From positions 1 to 53,269 of the forward strand of contig JAQCNI010000025.1 in NCBI GenBank assembly GCA_028275105.1: a stretch of DNA of 53,269 nucleotides, given 5' to 3'. Of this stretch, positions 35,335 through 44,640 are shown piece after piece (position 1 is the stretch's first letter; each line of letters opens with the position of its first letter). The notes beneath the pieces are model-generated. The model was not told the DNA's origin and ran no database searches. It saw only the letters and a program-made list of their open reading frames with translations. A program made the position numbers and the translations under genes. The stretch comes from Halorubrum sp. GTDB taxonomy: Archaea > Halobacteriota > Halobacteria > Halobacteriales > Haloferacaceae.

Positions 35335-37023
35335 ATGACCGACGAGACGCGCGTCGAGTGGCGCGAGTGGGGCCCCGACGCGTTCGCCGAGGCCGACGAG
35401 CGGGACCGCCCGGTGCTCCTCTCGCTGTCGGCCACGTGGTGTGCGGGCTGTCACGAGATGGACGCGACCACCTATGCCGAGCCGCGGATCGCCGCCAACA
35501 TCAACGAGTGGTTCGTCCCGATCCGGGTCGACGTCGACCGGCGTCCCCGGGTCCGTGAGCGGTACAACATGGGTGGGTTCCCGACGACCGCCTTCCTCAC
35601 GCCGGACGGCGAACTCCTCACCGGCGCGGGCTACCTCGGCGTCGATGGGATGCGTCAGGTGCTCGACTCGGTCCGGGACGTGTGGGCCGACGATGGCCGC
35701 GGGGCCGGCCGGGTTCCACGCGCGCTGAACGGGGATCGTCCCCCTGCGGGCGAGCTCACCGAGGGGATCGAGGAGCACCTGGCCGGCCAGCTCGAGACGC
35801 AGTACGACGCCGAACACGCCGGCTGGGGGACGGACGCGAAGTTCCCGCTCTCGCGGACGATCGAGTTCGCGCTGAAACGCGACCGCGATCGCGCCCTCCG
35901 GACGCTCGACGCCGTCCGCGACCACCTCGCCGACGACGTCGCCGGCGGCTTCTTCCGCTTCGCCGGCTCGCGCGACTGGGGCGATATCGCCTACGAGAAG
36001 ACCGCGGACACGAATGCGGCGACGACGCGGGCGTTCGCGAACGCCTACCTCTACACCGGCGACGACGCGTACCGCGAGCCCGCCGCGGACGCCGTCGACT
36101 TCCTCACCGACGACCTCTGGACCGGGTACGGCGTCGGCGGGAGCCTCGGGCCCGGGCTCGGTCGGGCCTACTACGCCGCGCCGGCCGCCGACCGCGGCGA
36201 CCTCGATCCGCCACGCCGGGACCTCACCGCCTTTGCCGGCGCGAACGCGCTGGCGGCGGACGCCCTCCTCGCCGTCGCGGCGTACACCGACGACGACTCC
36301 GCCCGCGAGTACGCCGAGCGGGTCCTTGACGGGCTCGAACGCGAGCTGATCGACGCCGACACGGGAGTCGTAACCCACTACCGGCCCGGCGGCAACGGCG
36401 GCAACGACGGCGGCGACCCCGCCGGGACCGCACCGTCGGACCTTCTCGAGGACGTCTCCCGCGTCGTCGCCGCGTTCGTCCGGGCGGCGGGCGTGCTCGG
36501 CGAGGGGGCCGACGTCGCCCGGGCGGTCGCGGACCGGGCGATCGATCTTCTCCACGTCGACGGCTCGTTCGTGGACGGTCCCCGATCCGGCCCGGCGCTG
36601 CTCGGCCGGCCGTTCCGGCCGCTCGACGGCAACGTCGAACTCGCGGCGGCGCTCGTCGACCTCGCGGCGCTCACCGGCGAGGAGCGATACCGGGCTGTCG
36701 CCCGCGAGACCGCCGCGTCGTTCGCGGGCGCGACCGAGCGGCTCGGCGTCCAAGTCGCCGGCTACGGGAGCCTCGCCGGGCGGCTGCTCCGCGGGACGAC
36801 GGTCGTCGCGGTCGGCACCGCACCGGGGAGCGACCTCCACCGCGCCGCGTGGCGCGTCGCGGACCACGAGAAGGTCGTCGCGCCGAACGCCCACCGCGAG
36901 GACGCGCCGGCCCCTCGGACCGTCCCCGAGGGCTCGGCGGTCGTGGCCGTCGACGGGACGGCATCCGCCCCGGCAACGACGCCGGCGGAGCTGATGGAAC
37001 GGGTGGGGTCGGTCGTGAACTGA
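35335..37023 (+). CDS. Thioredoxin-domain DUF255 protein (YyaL/SSP411-like)
   Basis: 562 aa. The N-terminal thioredoxin-like DUF255 domain has the conserved SATWCAGCHEMD (CxxC) and the cis-Pro loop NMGGFPTTAFLTPDG. The C-terminal part is an alpha/alpha six-barrel like that of glycoside hydrolases (WGTDAKFPLSRTIEFAL, GGFFRFAGSRDWGDIAYEKT, ANAYLYTGD). The family is conserved but its role is unsettled. The ATG at 35335 is preceded at -30 by gcgcttaccc. It is divergent from asparaginase, 164 nt away. Confidence 0.9.
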   Translation: MTDETRVEWREWGPDAFAEADERDRPVLLSLSATWCAGCHEMDATTYAEPRIAANINEWFVPIRVDVDRRPRVRERYNMGGFPTTAFLTPDGELLTGAGYLGVDGMRQVLDSVRDVWADDGRGAGRVPRALNGDRPPAGELTEGIEEHLAGQLETQYDAEHAGWGTDAKFPLSRTIEFALKRDRDRALRTLDAVRDHLADDVAGGFFRFAGSRDWGDIAYEKTADTNAATTRAFANAYLYTGDDAYREPAADAVDFLTDDLWTGYGVGGSLGPGLGRAYYAAPAADRGDLDPPRRDLTAFAGANALAADALLAVAAYTDDDSAREYAERVLDGLERELIDADTGVVTHYRPGGNGGNDGGDPAGTAPSDLLEDVSRVVAAFVRAAGVLGEGADVARAVADRAIDLLHVDGSFVDGPRSGPALLGRPFRPLDGNVELAAALVDLAALTGEERYRAVARETAASFAGATERLGVQVAGYGSLAGRLLRGTTVVAVGTAPGSDLHRAAWRVADHEKVVAPNAHREDAPAPRTVPEGSAVVAVDGTASAPATTPAELMERVGSVVN

Positions 37024-37024
37024 G

Positions 37025-37080
37025 AGTGATTATGCGAGTCTTTCCCGACGCGACGATCCGTGTCGGTGATGAGAGCCGCG
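37025..37080. repeat. Diverged end of the TCA-flanked MITE family
   Basis: AGTGATTATGCGAGTCTTTC (37025-37044) aligns with the right terminal repeat of the MITE at 45165-45272, with one base missing and one changed. Similarity continues inward (GATC-G-GTCGGTGA). The other end is not recognisable. It lies just after the DUF255 stop codon. Confidence 0.45.
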
Positions 37081-37141
37081 TGTTGACTATGCGGTCGTAC
37101 CGTCGTCAACTGGGCCCGGATCCGACCCGTTCGCCCGCGTC

Positions 37142-38092
37142 TCAGTCGTCGGCGGCCGCCACCGGGGTCCGCCCTAGCTCCTCGCGGAGGGCTCCCATCG
37201 TGACCTCACGTTCGGCGTGGGCGTTGTGCTGGTGGATCGACTCGTCGTTCGACTGTTTCAGCCGGATCACGGAGTCGTCGGGAAGATGGTCGAACTCATC
37301 GACGGTCCCCTCGGCGAGCGCCCGGACGCAGTCCTCAACGAACTTCGCGTCCGCGTGAGCCTCGTAGGTCATGTGATCCTCGTCCGGGCGCTTCGCCATG
37401 TTGTAGATCCGCGCGCTCATCGCGTCGCGGGCGACGTCGATCACGTCGCCGAGATCGACGTCCGGGTTGCCGTCGGTCGTGACCGTCAGCGTCGCGTGGC
37501 CACGTTGGGAGTGGCCCGGCTGCGGGACGGCCGCGAGGAACTGCTCCGTGGTCTCCTCGTCGACGCCGAGATCGGCGAGCTTCTCGCGGGCCCGCGCCTC
37601 GCTCATTCCCTGCGAACAGGGACACACCGTCATGCCGGTGACCTCGGCGCCGATCTCCGCGCGGGTCCCCTCGTCGGTCGCGGTCGCGCCGGCGATGATC
37701 GTCGCCGTGCTCTGCGTCTCGATGCCGGATGCCGGCGTGTCCTCGCGGGTGACGAGTTCGGCCGTCATCGAGACCTCGGCGGTGGTGGTGTAGTCGTGTT
37801 TCTCCAGGAGTCGTTCGGCGGCGTCGCCGCAGACGTCCTCGACGCGGTATGCCTCCTCGCGGGTTATCTCCTCCAAGATCTCGTCTATCGTCGCGAGGTT
37901 CCGCGACATGTCGATCCCCTTTCGACCACCGGGGAGATCGACGAACACCTCGAACTCCGCCATGAGCACGATCGGTCGCCCGTCGCCGCGCGCCAATTTC
38001 ACGAGTTTCTCCACGCCGGTGACGCCGACCTGCGAGAGCCCGACCGTAACGTCGGGGGCCGACGCTTGAACGTCCGGCAGCTGATGACTCAT
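37142..38092 (-). CDS. mptA: GTP cyclohydrolase IV (MptA)
   Basis: Fe(II)-dependent enzyme opening the archaeal tetrahydromethanopterin/folate-type pterin pathway from GTP. 316 aa, the normal length. Family marks are [20 protein letters not shown] at the start, [12 protein letters not shown] [29 protein letters not shown] with the conserved Cys, and [12 protein letters not shown] with the metal-site His. It is related to bacterial FolE2. It is convergent with DUF255 and divergent from L21e. Confidence 0.95.
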   Translation of the reverse strand: MSHQLPDVQASAPDVTVGLSQVGVTGVEKLVKLARGDGRPIVLMAEFEVFVDLPGGRKGIDMSRNLATIDEILEEITREEAYRVEDVCGDAAERLLEKHDYTTTAEVSMTAELVTREDTPASGIETQSTATIIAGATATDEGTRAEIGAEVTGMTVCPCSQGMSEARAREKLADLGVDEETTEQFLAAVPQPGHSQRGHATLTVTTDGNPDVDLGDVIDVARDAMSARIYNMAKRPDEDHMTYEAHADAKFVEDCVRALAEGTVDEFDHLPDDSVIRLKQSNDESIHQHNAHAEREVTMGALREELGRTPVAAADD

Positions 38093-38327
38093 TGCGAGTT
38101 AAATACGGGAAGGAGTAGATTAGGGCTTTCGATGGGGCCCCGCGTCGGATTCTCCGGATCCCGGCGCGTGATCCGTCTCCGCTTCGGGTCGGGGGCGATC
38201 GACTCCGTCAGTACCGGCGATTCGGGTGAGTCGTCGCCGTGGCGCCACGGTCCGTCGTCGCCCGCCGCACGACGGGTTCCGTGACCACGACGGACTCGGG
38301 TTCGGCGCTCTCGCCGGGACGTAACGC

Positions 38328-38338
38328 ATCATTTATGC
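38328..38338 (+). promoter_or_regulatory. TATA box for the rpl21e operon
   Basis: ATCATTTATGC is centred about 35 nt before the L21e ATG at 38368. Confidence 0.55.
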
Positions 38339-38367
38339 CTTGGACACCGAAATTGTTCCTCACGACT

Positions 38368-38658
38368 ATGCCGAGTTCCAATGGCCCCCAGAAGGCGACC
38401 CGCAACAAACTGTCGAACAAACCGAGGGATCGCGGCACCTCACCGCCACAGCGCGCGATCCAGGAGTTCGAGACGGGCACCCAAGTCCACCTCAAGATCG
38501 ACCCGAGCGTCCAGGAGGGTCGGTTCCACCCCCGTTTCGACGGCCGGACCGGGACCGTCACCGGCAAGCAGGGCGCCGCGTTCACGGTCGAGATCACCGA
38601 CGGCGGGAAGACGAAGACGCTCATCGTCCGGGCCGCCCACATGAGCCGACAGAATTGA
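38368..38658 (+). CDS. rpl21e: 50S ribosomal protein L21e
   Basis: 96 aa, the usual archaeal length. It starts [20 protein letters not shown], continues [16 protein letters not shown] and [20 protein letters not shown], and ends with the RAAHMSRQN tail. It heads the conserved euryarchaeal order L21e-Rpo4-DUF655-KsgA-HemK2, seen here. rpo4 follows after 1 nt. Confidence 0.97.
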   Translation: MPSSNGPQKATRNKLSNKPRDRGTSPPQRAIQEFETGTQVHLKIDPSVQEGRFHPRFDGRTGTVTGKQGAAFTVEITDGGKTKTLIVRAAHMSRQN

Positions 38659-38659
38659 G

Positions 38660-39016
38660 ATGACGATATTCAAGGAGAAGATCTCGGAGGAGTACGTCAC
38701 CACCGCGGAGGCCAAGGAGGTACTCGGCGAGATCGAGGCGGACCGGGCCGCCGACGAGGACCGTGATCTGCGGTACGAACTGGCGCGGGCCATCGAACAC
38801 GCGAACCGCTTCGGTCACCTCGGCGCGGAGGAGTCGCGGGAACTCGTCGAGGAACTCGTCGAACTCGACCCGATCGACCTCCCGACGGCGGTCAAGATCG
38901 CCGATCTGTTGCCGGAGGACCGCACCGAGCTCCGCTCGGTGTTCACCCAGGAGCGCTACTCGCTCGACGGCGACGAACTCGACGACGTGCTCAACGTCGT
39001 CGTGAAGTACGCCTGA
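38660..39016 (+). CDS. rpoF: DNA-directed RNA polymerase subunit Rpo4 (RpoF)
   Basis: 118 aa. It forms the stalk of archaeal RNA polymerase with Rpo7. Features are the N-terminal KEKISEEYVTTAEAKEVLGE, the central helical HANRFGHL region, and the HRDC-like C-terminus LDPIDLPTAVKIADLLPEDR followed by LDDVLNVVVKYA. It is directly coupled to L21e. Confidence 0.95.
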   Translation: MTIFKEKISEEYVTTAEAKEVLGEIEADRAADEDRDLRYELARAIEHANRFGHLGAEESRELVEELVELDPIDLPTAVKIADLLPEDRTELRSVFTQERYSLDGDELDDVLNVVVKYA

Positions 39017-39079
39017 ACGGGAGTCGACGGGACGGCGACGCAGCGGTGACGGAACGGTAACCCGTCTCGGGGCCAGCGG

Positions 39080-39089
39080 TTTTTTATCA
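39080..39089 (+). promoter_or_regulatory. TATA box before the DUF655 gene
   Basis: TTTTTTATCA ends 23 nt before an ATG at 39112, the normal distance for a leaderless start. That ATG is in a different frame from the rest of the DUF655 gene, so the promoter marks where the original gene began. Confidence 0.6.
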
Positions 39090-39104
39090 CATCGGTGCGG
39101 TAAC

Positions 39105-39659
39105 TTGTCACATGGACGATCACGGGATCGACGTACAGGGTGGTGGCGCCGTCCGAACGGGCGACCGGACGACGACGGCGCGAGCTATCGGGGGTCGCCC
39201 GTCGCGTACGCCCTCGGGATGGCGTCGTTCGGGCTGTATGAACTCTCCCTCGTCGAGGACACTGACCTCTCCATGACCGACCGGATCCGGCTCGACGGCC
39301 CGGCAGTTTCCCGGTGCCGCGAGGTGTCGTTCGACGACCTCACTCGGAACGCGGCCGCCGAGATCGAGTACGCGGTCGAGGCGATCGTCGACGACGAGAA
39401 CCGGTTCGTCGACTTCTACAACGAGGCCGGGCCGATCACCCTGCGGCTCCACCAGCTCAACCTCCTGCCGGGGATCGGCAAGAAGCTCCGGAACAACGTC
39501 CTCGACGAGCGGAAACGCGGCCGGTTCAAGAGCTTTGAGGAGGTGGCCGACCGGGTCTCCGGACTCCACCGCCCCCGAGAGGTGATAGTCGACCGGATCA
39601 ACGAGGAGATCCGCGAGGCGGACCTGAAGTACCGGACGTTCGTCGGGCGGGAGGCGTGA
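39105..39659 (+). CDS. DUF655 protein with a disrupted N-terminus
   Basis: The DUF655 core is intact: SPVAYALGMASFGLYELSLV, FVDFYNEAGPITLRLHQLNL with LPGIGKKLRNNVLDERKRGR (helix-hairpin-helix), and the end EEIREADLKYRTFVGREA. It belongs to an RNA-binding-like archaeal family always next to KsgA. In-frame upstream there is only a TTG (39105) and an unlikely Arg/Trp-rich start. The expected ATG (39112, MDDHGIDVQGGG) with a good TATA box is in another frame. Relatives read a VLDYLP-type stretch before GRPDDD; here PNGRPDDD is kept but the segment before it is gone. I infer an out-of-frame deletion around 39140-39160. Translation could also start at 39219 (MASFGLYEL). Confidence 0.72.
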   Translation: MSHGRSRDRRTGWWRRPNGRPDDDGASYRGSPVAYALGMASFGLYELSLVEDTDLSMTDRIRLDGPAVSRCREVSFDDLTRNAAAEIEYAVEAIVDDENRFVDFYNEAGPITLRLHQLNLLPGIGKKLRNNVLDERKRGRFKSFEEVADRVSGLHRPREVIVDRINEEIREADLKYRTFVGREA

Positions 39660-39727
39660 CCGGACGAACGTTCGCACGGAACGCGGGGAAGCGAGGCATT
39701 TACCCCGAACGGCCGAGTACGGACGCC

Positions 39728-40627
39728 ATGACCGATCGATCGGCGGGAACGCGTGGCGCGTACGGGACCCGTGACCCCGACGGGCTCGCGCGGCGGGCCG
39801 GCACCCGCGCGGACCCCGACCACGATCAACACTTCCTCGTCGACGACCGCGTCCTTGACCGGCTGCCGACGTACCTCCCCGACGACGCCGATACGGGGCA
39901 CGTCCTCGAGATCGGCGGCGGTGCGGGCGCGCTCACCGACCGCCTCCTCGCGCTCGTGGGCGCGGATGACCCGACGTCGGCCGGACGGGTGACGGTCGTC
40001 GAGCGCGACCCCGCGTTCGCGGCCTTCCTCCGTGAGGAGTTCGCCGAGGCGATTGAGGCCGGCGTCCTCGGCGTCGTCGAGGGTGACGCCCTTGCGGTGG
40101 ACCTCCCGCCGTTCACCGCCTGCGTCGCGAACCTCCCGTACGGGATCTCCTCGGAGATCGCCTTCCGGCTCCTCCCGCGGAAGATGCCATCGGTACTGAC
40201 GTTTCAGGCCGAGTTTGCGGACCGGATGGTGGCGTCGTCCGGGAATCCCGAGTATGGCCGGCTCTCGGTTTCGGCACAGCACTACGCCGGCGTCGAGGTC
40301 GTCGAGCGGATCCCGAAGGAGGCGTTCGACCCCCAGCCGGCCGTCGAGAGCGCGGTCGTCCGCTGTGCGCCGCGTGACCCCGCGTACGCCGTCGACGACG
40401 AGGCGTTCTTCTTGCGGTTCGTCAAGGCGCTGTTCACCCAGCGCCGCAAGACCATCCGGAATGCGGTGCGTAACACCGCGCACATCTCCGGGTTGGATGC
40501 GCCGGAGGCCGTCGTCGACGCGGCCGACGAGGGGGTACTCGGCAGGCGACCCGGGACGCTGGAGCCGGCGACGTTCGCGGCGCTGGCGGAACTCGCACGC
40601 GAGCACGGGTTGCCGACGGGTGACTGA
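39728..40627 (+). CDS. ksgA: 16S rRNA dimethyladenosine methyltransferase (KsgA/RsmA)
   Basis: It dimethylates two adenosines in helix 45 of 16S rRNA during small-subunit maturation. About 299 aa. Motifs include DPDHDQHFLVDD, SAM site HVLEIGGGAGALTDRLL, VVERDPAFAAFL, catalytic VANLPYGISSEI (NLPY), and the C-terminal FFLRFVKALFTQRRKTIRNA. The ATG at 39728 has a catttaccc box at about -30. It sits in the conserved order after DUF655. Confidence 0.95.
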   Translation: MTDRSAGTRGAYGTRDPDGLARRAGTRADPDHDQHFLVDDRVLDRLPTYLPDDADTGHVLEIGGGAGALTDRLLALVGADDPTSAGRVTVVERDPAFAAFLREEFAEAIEAGVLGVVEGDALAVDLPPFTACVANLPYGISSEIAFRLLPRKMPSVLTFQAEFADRMVASSGNPEYGRLSVSAQHYAGVEVVERIPKEAFDPQPAVESAVVRCAPRDPAYAVDDEAFFLRFVKALFTQRRKTIRNAVRNTAHISGLDAPEAVVDAADEGVLGRRPGTLEPATFAALAELAREHGLPTGD

Positions 40628-40675
40628 GATGCGAGCGGGCAGACATGAGTAAAAGGCGATGATGGGTAACTCGAG

Positions 40676-41845
40676 ATGATCGGATCCGGCATCGTTTCGT
40701 TCTTCGGCACGCTCACCGCCTTCGATCGGCTCCTGACCGGTGACCTCCGGCGGTTCGCCGCCTCGGTGCTGATCCTCGGGCTGACCCTCGCCGTCCGGCT
40801 TGTGGTGGGGCAGTTGAAGCGGCGGGACGGCGTACTCTCCTCCAAACAGCGACTGCTCCTCTCCACGACGGTTGCGGCGACCACCGCCGGGGGCGTGCTG
40901 GCGCTGATCGTCGTCTGGGAGCGAAGCGGGGCGCTTGTCGACGCGGTCCAGTCGGCCGCGATCGCCGACCAACTGTCGAACATCGTTCTCGCGGTGGTGC
41001 TGCTGGCGAGCGCGTCCGCGGTGACCGACTTCTTCGGCGGCGTCATCCGCGAGCTCGCCGTCGAGAGCACGGCGATCTCCGAGCATCAGGAGGAGATGCT
41101 CCGCCGGATCGTCCAGTTGAGCGTCTACACGCTGGTCTTGCTCGTCACGATCGGGCTGTTCACTGACAACGTCGGCAGCCTCCTCGTCGGGGCCGGATTC
41201 CTTGGGATCGTGATCGGGATGGCCGCCAGACAGACGCTCGGCGCGGTGCTAGCCGGGTTTGTGCTGATGTTCTCGCGGCCGTTCGAGATCGGCGATTGGG
41301 TATCGATCGGCGATCACGAGGGGACGGTGACGGAAATAACGATCATCAACACCCGGCTTCGATCGTTCGACGGCGAGGTCGTCACCCTCCCGAACGACGA
41401 GGTACGCTCCGGCCCCGTCATCGACCGGTCGCGCCGCAACCGCCTGCGGATCGAGATCGACGTCGGCGTCGACTACGCCGCGGACGTCGACCGGGCGGCG
41501 GACGTGATCCGAGAGGCCGTCGTCGGGGTCGACGGGATCGCACGGATGCCGGAGCCCGACGTCATCACGAAGCAGTTCGCCGACTCCGCGGTCATGCTCG
41601 GGGCTCGGTACTGGATCACGAACCCGAGCATGCGCAAGCGATGGCGGACCCAGACGGCCGCGATGGGCGCGATCAAGACCGACTTGGAGGACGAGGGGAT
41701 CACGATCCCCTTCCCCCAGCAGACGCTGTCGAGCCGCACGGTCGGGGACGACGCCGAGTTGAACGCGCGGATCGGCGGCGAGGTTGAGGGCGAGGCCGAG
41801 GCCGCGTCGTCGTCGACCGAGTCTGAGGGGTCGGACGGGTCGTGA
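40676..41845 (+). CDS. mscS: Small-conductance mechanosensitive channel (MscS family)
   Basis: 389 aa. Four to five N-terminal membrane segments (AASVLILGLTLAVRLVVGQL; LLSTTVAATTAGGVLALIVV; YTLVLLVTIGLFT) lead into the pore helix VGAGFLGIVIGMAARQTLGA, followed by FSRPFEIGDWVSIGDHEGTV with the beta domain (VTLPNDEVRSGPVID). It releases solutes under hypo-osmotic stress. The acidic tail EAEAASSSTESEGS is haloarchaeal. It overlaps hemK2 by 4 nt. Confidence 0.94.
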   Translation: MIGSGIVSFFGTLTAFDRLLTGDLRRFAASVLILGLTLAVRLVVGQLKRRDGVLSSKQRLLLSTTVAATTAGGVLALIVVWERSGALVDAVQSAAIADQLSNIVLAVVLLASASAVTDFFGGVIRELAVESTAISEHQEEMLRRIVQLSVYTLVLLVTIGLFTDNVGSLLVGAGFLGIVIGMAARQTLGAVLAGFVLMFSRPFEIGDWVSIGDHEGTVTEITIINTRLRSFDGEVVTLPNDEVRSGPVIDRSRRNRLRIEIDVGVDYAADVDRAADVIREAVVGVDGIARMPEPDVITKQFADSAVMLGARYWITNPSMRKRWRTQTAAMGAIKTDLEDEGITIPFPQQTLSSRTVGDDAELNARIGGEVEGEAEAASSSTESEGSDGS

Positions 41846-42450
41846 TCGACCCCGATCGTGGCCCTTCGTCCGACTCCGATCACGACCCCGGTCTCGACCG
41901 CGAGCAACCCACCGTGTATCGGCCGGCCGAGGACTCCGCCCTGTTGGTCGAGGCGGCCACGGAGACGGCCCACGGCCGCGTACTCGAAGTTGGCACCGGA
42001 TCCGGCTGGGTCGCCGAGCGGATCGCCGACGAGCGTGGGCTCCGCGTCATCGGGAGCGACCGCAACCCACACGCCGCAGCGGAGGCCCGTGGCCGCGGCG
42101 TCGAGGCGGTCGTCGCCGATCTGCTCGACCCGTTCCGCGCCGACGCGTTCGACACGGTGTGTTTCAACCCGCCGTACCTCCCGACGGACCCCGACAACGA
42201 GTGGGGCGACTGGATGGAACGCGCGCTTTCGGGCGGCGAGTCGGGGCGGGCGCTCATCGAACCGTTCGTGGCCGACGTCGGCCGCGTGCTCGCGCCGTAC
42301 GGGGTTGTCCTCCTGCTCGTTTCCTCGCTGGCGGGGTACGACGCGGTGCTCGACCTGATCGAGACGGCCGGGTTCGACGCCGAGGTCGTCCGCGAGGAGT
42401 CGTTCCCGTTCGAGACGCTGTCGGTGCTCGCGCTCCGACGCGCGGAGTGA
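41842..42450 (+). CDS. HemK2/MTQ2-type protein glutamine methyltransferase
   Basis: 202 aa. It likely methylates the GGQ glutamine of archaeal release factor aRF1, as MTQ2/HemK2 does with eRF1. Motifs: PTVYRPAEDSALLVEAA (the VYxPAEDS signature), VLEVGTGSGWVAERIA, VIGSDRNPHAAAEAR and FNPPYLPTD (NPPY). GTG start overlapping the mscS stop. Usual neighbour of ksgA. Confidence 0.92.
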   Translation: MIDPDRGPSSDSDHDPGLDREQPTVYRPAEDSALLVEAATETAHGRVLEVGTGSGWVAERIADERGLRVIGSDRNPHAAAEARGRGVEAVVADLLDPFRADAFDTVCFNPPYLPTDPDNEWGDWMERALSGGESGRALIEPFVADVGRVLAPYGVVLLLVSSLAGYDAVLDLIETAGFDAEVVREESFPFETLSVLALRRAE

Positions 42451-42490
42451 CGGCCGCGCTCGGATGCGTGTCGGACATAAATCACATTAG

Positions 42491-42501
42491 CAAATATTAT
42501 A
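42491..42501 (+). promoter_or_regulatory. TATA box for the metE pair
   Basis: CAAATATTATA lies about 27 nt before the ATG at 42523, in an AT-rich island unlike the surroundings; a leaderless transcript is expected. Confidence 0.6.
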
Positions 42502-42522
42502 CGACGGCATATCCAACGACTG

Positions 42523-43542
42523 ATGATGACCGAACGAGTCGCGGCCACGCCGGGGCTGTACCCGCTCCCGGATCGAGCGAAAGCAACGCTCTCCGACCTG
42601 AAGGGACACCAGAAGGGTGATCTGTTGAGCGGCGACGAGGATGAGACAGCCGCTACGGAGTACGACGAGGTGCGTGCGGCGCTCGTCGACGACCAGCTGG
42701 ACGCCGGCCTCGACCGGATCTGTGAGGGTCAGGCGCGCTGGGACGACATGATCGCCCACCCACTGACGGTGCACGACGCGGTCGAGACGGGCGGTATCGT
42801 GCGGTACTACGACAACAACAACTTCTATCGCGACCCGCGCGTGACCGGCGAGCTCGGCTTCTCCGGGGACGTCGCACGCGAGCTGGAAGCGGCCACCGAG
42901 GCGCTGGCGGCGGGGGAGTCCGACGCCGACGCGCCGCTCTCGGCGACGCTCCCGGGACCGTACTCGCTCGCGGACCTCGCGACCGACGAGCACTACGGCG
43001 ACGATGCCGGGTTCCTGACGGCGATCGCCGACTTCCTCGCCGGGGAAGTCGCCGCGTTTCCCGACCACGAGACGCTGTTCCTGCTGGAGCCGTCGCTGGT
43101 GACGAACCCGCCCACGACGGGTGAGGAGTCGACTGCGGCGAACGCGATCCGGACGGTCGCCGACGCGACCGACGCCGAGGTTGTCGTCCACACGTACTGG
43201 GGGGCGCTCGGCGAGAAGCTGTACGCCCACCTCGTCGACGAGGCGGGTGCGGACGCGCTCGGGCTCGACCTCGTCACCGGCGACCGCGACGATACCGTCT
43301 ACAACGTCCAGGAGTACGGCGCGACCGACTCGCTCGCGCTCGGGCTCGTCGACGGGCAGAACACCTTCGTCGAGGACGTCGAGACGATCGCCGAACGCGT
43401 CGAGTGGTTCGAGGGGAAGGTCCCCGTTCAGGGATTCGAGACGACGTATCTGACGCCCAACACCGGGCTATTCTATCTGCCGGAGAACAAGTACCGTGAG
43501 AAGCTCGCCGCGCTCGCCGCGGGCACGGAGGTGTTGACCTGA
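42523..43542 (+). CDS. MetE-like methionine synthase, N-terminal-type subunit
   Basis: 339 aa, cobalamin-independent-methionine-synthase-like barrel. GLYPLPDRAKATLSDLKGHQ, HPLTVHDAVETGGIVRYYDN and LPGPYSLADLA match the archaeal MetE-like proteins that sit upstream of the catalytic partner. The C-terminal-type zinc residues are not evident. The stop overlaps the next start by 1 nt (TGATGG), so the two are translated together. Start could be either of two adjacent ATGs (42523 or 42526). Confidence 0.88.
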   Translation: MMTERVAATPGLYPLPDRAKATLSDLKGHQKGDLLSGDEDETAATEYDEVRAALVDDQLDAGLDRICEGQARWDDMIAHPLTVHDAVETGGIVRYYDNNNFYRDPRVTGELGFSGDVARELEAATEALAAGESDADAPLSATLPGPYSLADLATDEHYGDDAGFLTAIADFLAGEVAAFPDHETLFLLEPSLVTNPPTTGEESTAANAIRTVADATDAEVVVHTYWGALGEKLYAHLVDEAGADALGLDLVTGDRDDTVYNVQEYGATDSLALGLVDGQNTFVEDVETIAERVEWFEGKVPVQGFETTYLTPNTGLFYLPENKYREKLAALAAGTEVLT

Positions 43543-44615
43543 TGGTTCGGACCCCCGAGGCCAACCGCGAGCAGTTCCGGCCGACCGACCACCCGAACGA
43601 GTCGTTCCTGTTGACGACGGTCGTCGGCTCGTACCCGAAGCCGAAGTGGCTGAACCGCGCGGACGAGCTCGTCGACGACCCCGACTCGAAGTTCGATGCG
43701 GACGACCTCGCGGAGGCCCACGACGACGCCTCTCGCCTGATCACCCACGAGCACGAGCGGTCGGGCCTCGACACGGTCGTCGACGGCGAGATGCGCCGCA
43801 ACGAGATGGTGGAGTTCTTCGCCGACCGCATCGACGGCTACGAGTTCAACGGCCCCGTGAAGGTGTGGGGTCACAACTACTTCGACAAGCCGTCGGTCGC
43901 CGAGGAAGTCGCCTACGACGAGCCGTGGCTCGTCGACGAGTTCGCGTTCACCACGAACGTCGCCGAGCGCCCGGTAAAGATGCCGATCACGGGCCCGTAC
44001 ACGCTCGGCTTCTGGGCGTTCAACGAGGCGTACCCCTCCACCGAGGAGCTGGTGTACGACCTCGCGGACCTCGTGAATGAGGAGGTCGAGAAGCTCGTCG
44101 AAGCGGGCGCGCGCTACATCCAGATCGACGAGCCCGCGCTGGCGACGACGCCCGAGGACCACGCCATCGTCGGCGAGGCGCTCGATCGGATCGTGAGCGG
44201 GATCCCCGAGGAGGTCCGGATCGGCCTCCACGTCTGTTACGGCGACTACTCGCGGATCTACCCCGAGATCAACGACTACCCGATAGATGAGTTCGACGTG
44301 GAGCTATGCAACGGCGACTACGAACAGATCCCGACGTTCGAGGACCCCGCGTTCGAGCCGGACCTCGCGCTCGGCGTCGTCGACGCCCACACCGCCGAGG
44401 TGGAGCCGGTCGAGGCGATCAAGGCGAACATCCGGGAGGGGCTCCGTGTGGTTCCCCCGGAGAAGCTGACCGTCTCGCCCGACTGCGGGCTGAAACTGCT
44501 CCCGCGGGAGGTCGCCTATGGCAAGACCGAGAACATGGTGACGGCGGTTCGCGAGGTTGAGGCCGAGATCGACGCCGGCGAGATAGACGTCGACGTGCCG
44601 CTCGCCGACGACTGA
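43542..44615 (+). CDS. metE: Methionine synthase, catalytic MetE C-terminal-type subunit
   Basis: 357 aa. Transfers a methyl group to homocysteine; archaeal short MetE proteins lack the folate-specific N-terminal half and probably use a corrinoid or pterin donor. Visible: LLTTVVGSYPKPKWL, VVDGEMRRNEMVEFFADRID, ITGPYTLGFWAFNE, YIQIDEPAL, GLHVCYGDYS with the zinc-site H and C, and LTVSPDCGLKLLPREVAYGK with the second Cys. All expected zinc ligands are present. Confidence 0.93.
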   Translation: MVRTPEANREQFRPTDHPNESFLLTTVVGSYPKPKWLNRADELVDDPDSKFDADDLAEAHDDASRLITHEHERSGLDTVVDGEMRRNEMVEFFADRIDGYEFNGPVKVWGHNYFDKPSVAEEVAYDEPWLVDEFAFTTNVAERPVKMPITGPYTLGFWAFNEAYPSTEELVYDLADLVNEEVEKLVEAGARYIQIDEPALATTPEDHAIVGEALDRIVSGIPEEVRIGLHVCYGDYSRIYPEINDYPIDEFDVELCNGDYEQIPTFEDPAFEPDLALGVVDAHTAEVEPVEAIKANIREGLRVVPPEKLTVSPDCGLKLLPREVAYGKTENMVTAVREVEAEIDAGEIDVDVPLADD

Positions 44616-44640
44616 GCCCGCGAGGCCGGCTACGTCCGGT

